From Bacillota bacterium (GTDB lineage: Bacteria > Bacillota > Clostridia > Christensenellales > Aristaeellaceae): 21,603 nt of DNA. Positions 21,015 through 21,603 of this stretch are shown here, piece after piece (position 1 is the first letter of the stretch; every line of letters starts with the position of its first letter). The notes under the pieces were generated by a model that did not search any database, had not been told where the DNA came from, and worked only from the letters and a program-made list of their open reading frames with translations. The stretch is from positions 1 to 21,603 of the forward strand of contig JAEYAR010000118.1 in assembly GCA_023404715.1 (NCBI GenBank), read 5' to 3'. A program made the position numbers and the translations under genes.

Positions 21015-21603
21015 CTATGCCTCTTCCGCCCGGTTTCGCCCTCGCTGTTTGGCCCGATAGAGCGCAGCGTCCGCCGCGTTGAATACCTCTTTAAAGTGCG
21101 TACGCCCTTCGCTTGTCCCCGCGACGCCAATGCTGCAGGTCACCCCGCTCTGTTTGAAGACGGCGCGCGCGTACGTCAGGATATCCTCCGCGAGCTCCCG
21201 GGCGCCGGCTTGGCCGCCGCTGCGCAGCAGCACCATGAACTCATCCCCGCCGATACGCCCGACGCACGCATCCCTGGGCGCGCAATCCGTCAGGATATGC
21301 GCAAACGTGCGCAGCACGTCGTCTCCCTGCCAGTGCCCTTGCGTATCGTTGATCGCCTTAAAATTGTCAACATCGATCACCAACACCGCGCCGCCCGGCG
21401 TTCCCTCGCAGCCGAACGCCAGCAACCCCGCGTCAAATGCCGCCCTGTGATGGAGCAGGCCGGTGAGCGAATCGTTGTTGATCTGACGCTCAAGCCGTTC
21501 GTGGTGCTCCATCTCCTCGGTAATGTCCGCAAACGCGCTGCTGATGTATTCGCCCGTATCCGTACGGATCCTTCGCGCGCACTCCTTGAGCCAGACGAGC
21601 GTT
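21015..21603 (-). CDS. PAS-GGDEF diguanylate cyclase, N-terminus outside the window
   Basis: C-terminal part of a cyclic di-GMP synthase. The frame is open to the window edge, so the ATG at 21512 is internal. The visible protein begins TLVWLKECARRIRTDTGEYI, the end of a PAS fold, followed by the typical linker ADITEEMEHHERLERQI. The GGDEF domain then has NDSLTGLLHHRAAFD, DVDNFKAINDTQGHWQGD, the intact active site GRIGGDEFMVLL and AADAALYRAKQRGRNR. The RxxD inhibitory site is not seen at its usual distance before GGDEF, so product inhibition may be weak. The stop lies against the terminal hairpin of the repeat element. Confidence 0.92.
   Translation of the reverse strand, partial: TLVWLKECARRIRTDTGEYISSAFADITEEMEHHERLERQINNDSLTGLLHHRAAFDAGLLAFGCEGTPGGAVLVIDVDNFKAINDTQGHWQGDDVLRTFAHILTDCAPRDACVGRIGGDEFMVLLRSGGQAGARELAEDILTYARAVFKQSGVTCSIGVAGTSEGRTHFKEVFNAADAALYRAKQRGRNRAEEA

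Noticed and set aside
20813..21130. 105-codon minus-strand and other frames across copy 2 of the hairpin element
   Set aside because: They consist of hairpin sequence plus a wrong frame of the diguanylate cyclase; no start signals.

Overview
The window looks like chromosome of a GC-rich member of the Clostridia (Bacillota). The grounds are strong AGGAGG-type ribosome sites before almost every gene, consensus sigma-A promoters with 17-bp spacers, a ThrE exporter split into two genes, a dacF-rluB neighbourhood, a DUF3796/XRE gene pair, an extracytoplasmic NusG-II protein and tandem 'YxDA' TPR-like repeats. A gut lineage such as Christensenellales would fit, but that is inference. I see no rRNA, tRNA, CRISPR, phage gene or transposase.

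Layout. 58-1308 (+) encodes a ferritin-like diiron protein. 1411-2076 (+) is deoC behind its own promoter. 2101-2351 is a dense chain of perfect hairpins. 2396-3199 (+) is a TIM-barrel sugar isomerase/epimerase, converging on a minus-strand L-arabinose-type operon (7737 down to 3263): a 43-codon ORF, a GH127 beta-L-arabinofuranosidase, an FGGY pentulose kinase and AraD. Together these would release L-arabinose and feed L-ribulose to D-xylulose 5-phosphate; the isomerase AraA is not in the window. 7880-8932 (-) is gap, with its own promoter and terminator.

9074-14542 (-) is a tightly packed operon: a membrane-anchored zinc-ribbon/TPR-like/lipocalin-like protein, an extracytoplasmic NusG-II protein, an acyltransferase-3 membrane protein and an M29 aminopeptidase, with a stop/start overlap at one junction. 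Divergent from it are the two halves of a ThrE-type exporter (14758-15953, +). 15990-18403 (-) is dacF, a GNAT acetyltransferase and an RluB-type pseudouridine synthase. 18529-19773 (+) is a histidyl-tRNA synthetase with a short C-terminus. 19897-20781 (+) is a DUF3796 membrane protein with its XRE regulator. 21015 to the right edge (-) is the C-terminal part of a PAS-GGDEF diguanylate cyclase.

The most unusual signal is a pair of intergenic elements, 2101-2351 and 20795-21011. On opposite strands they are diverged copies of one unnamed multi-hairpin element. They share several conserved blocks, including 46 ungapped bases with 35 identities, they are capped by inverted terminal hairpins, and they contain no gene. 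A second point of interest is the 43-codon ORF at the head of the arabinose operon. It carries the PPMGWN signature of GH27-type alpha-galactosidases and overlaps the GH127 start by ATGA.
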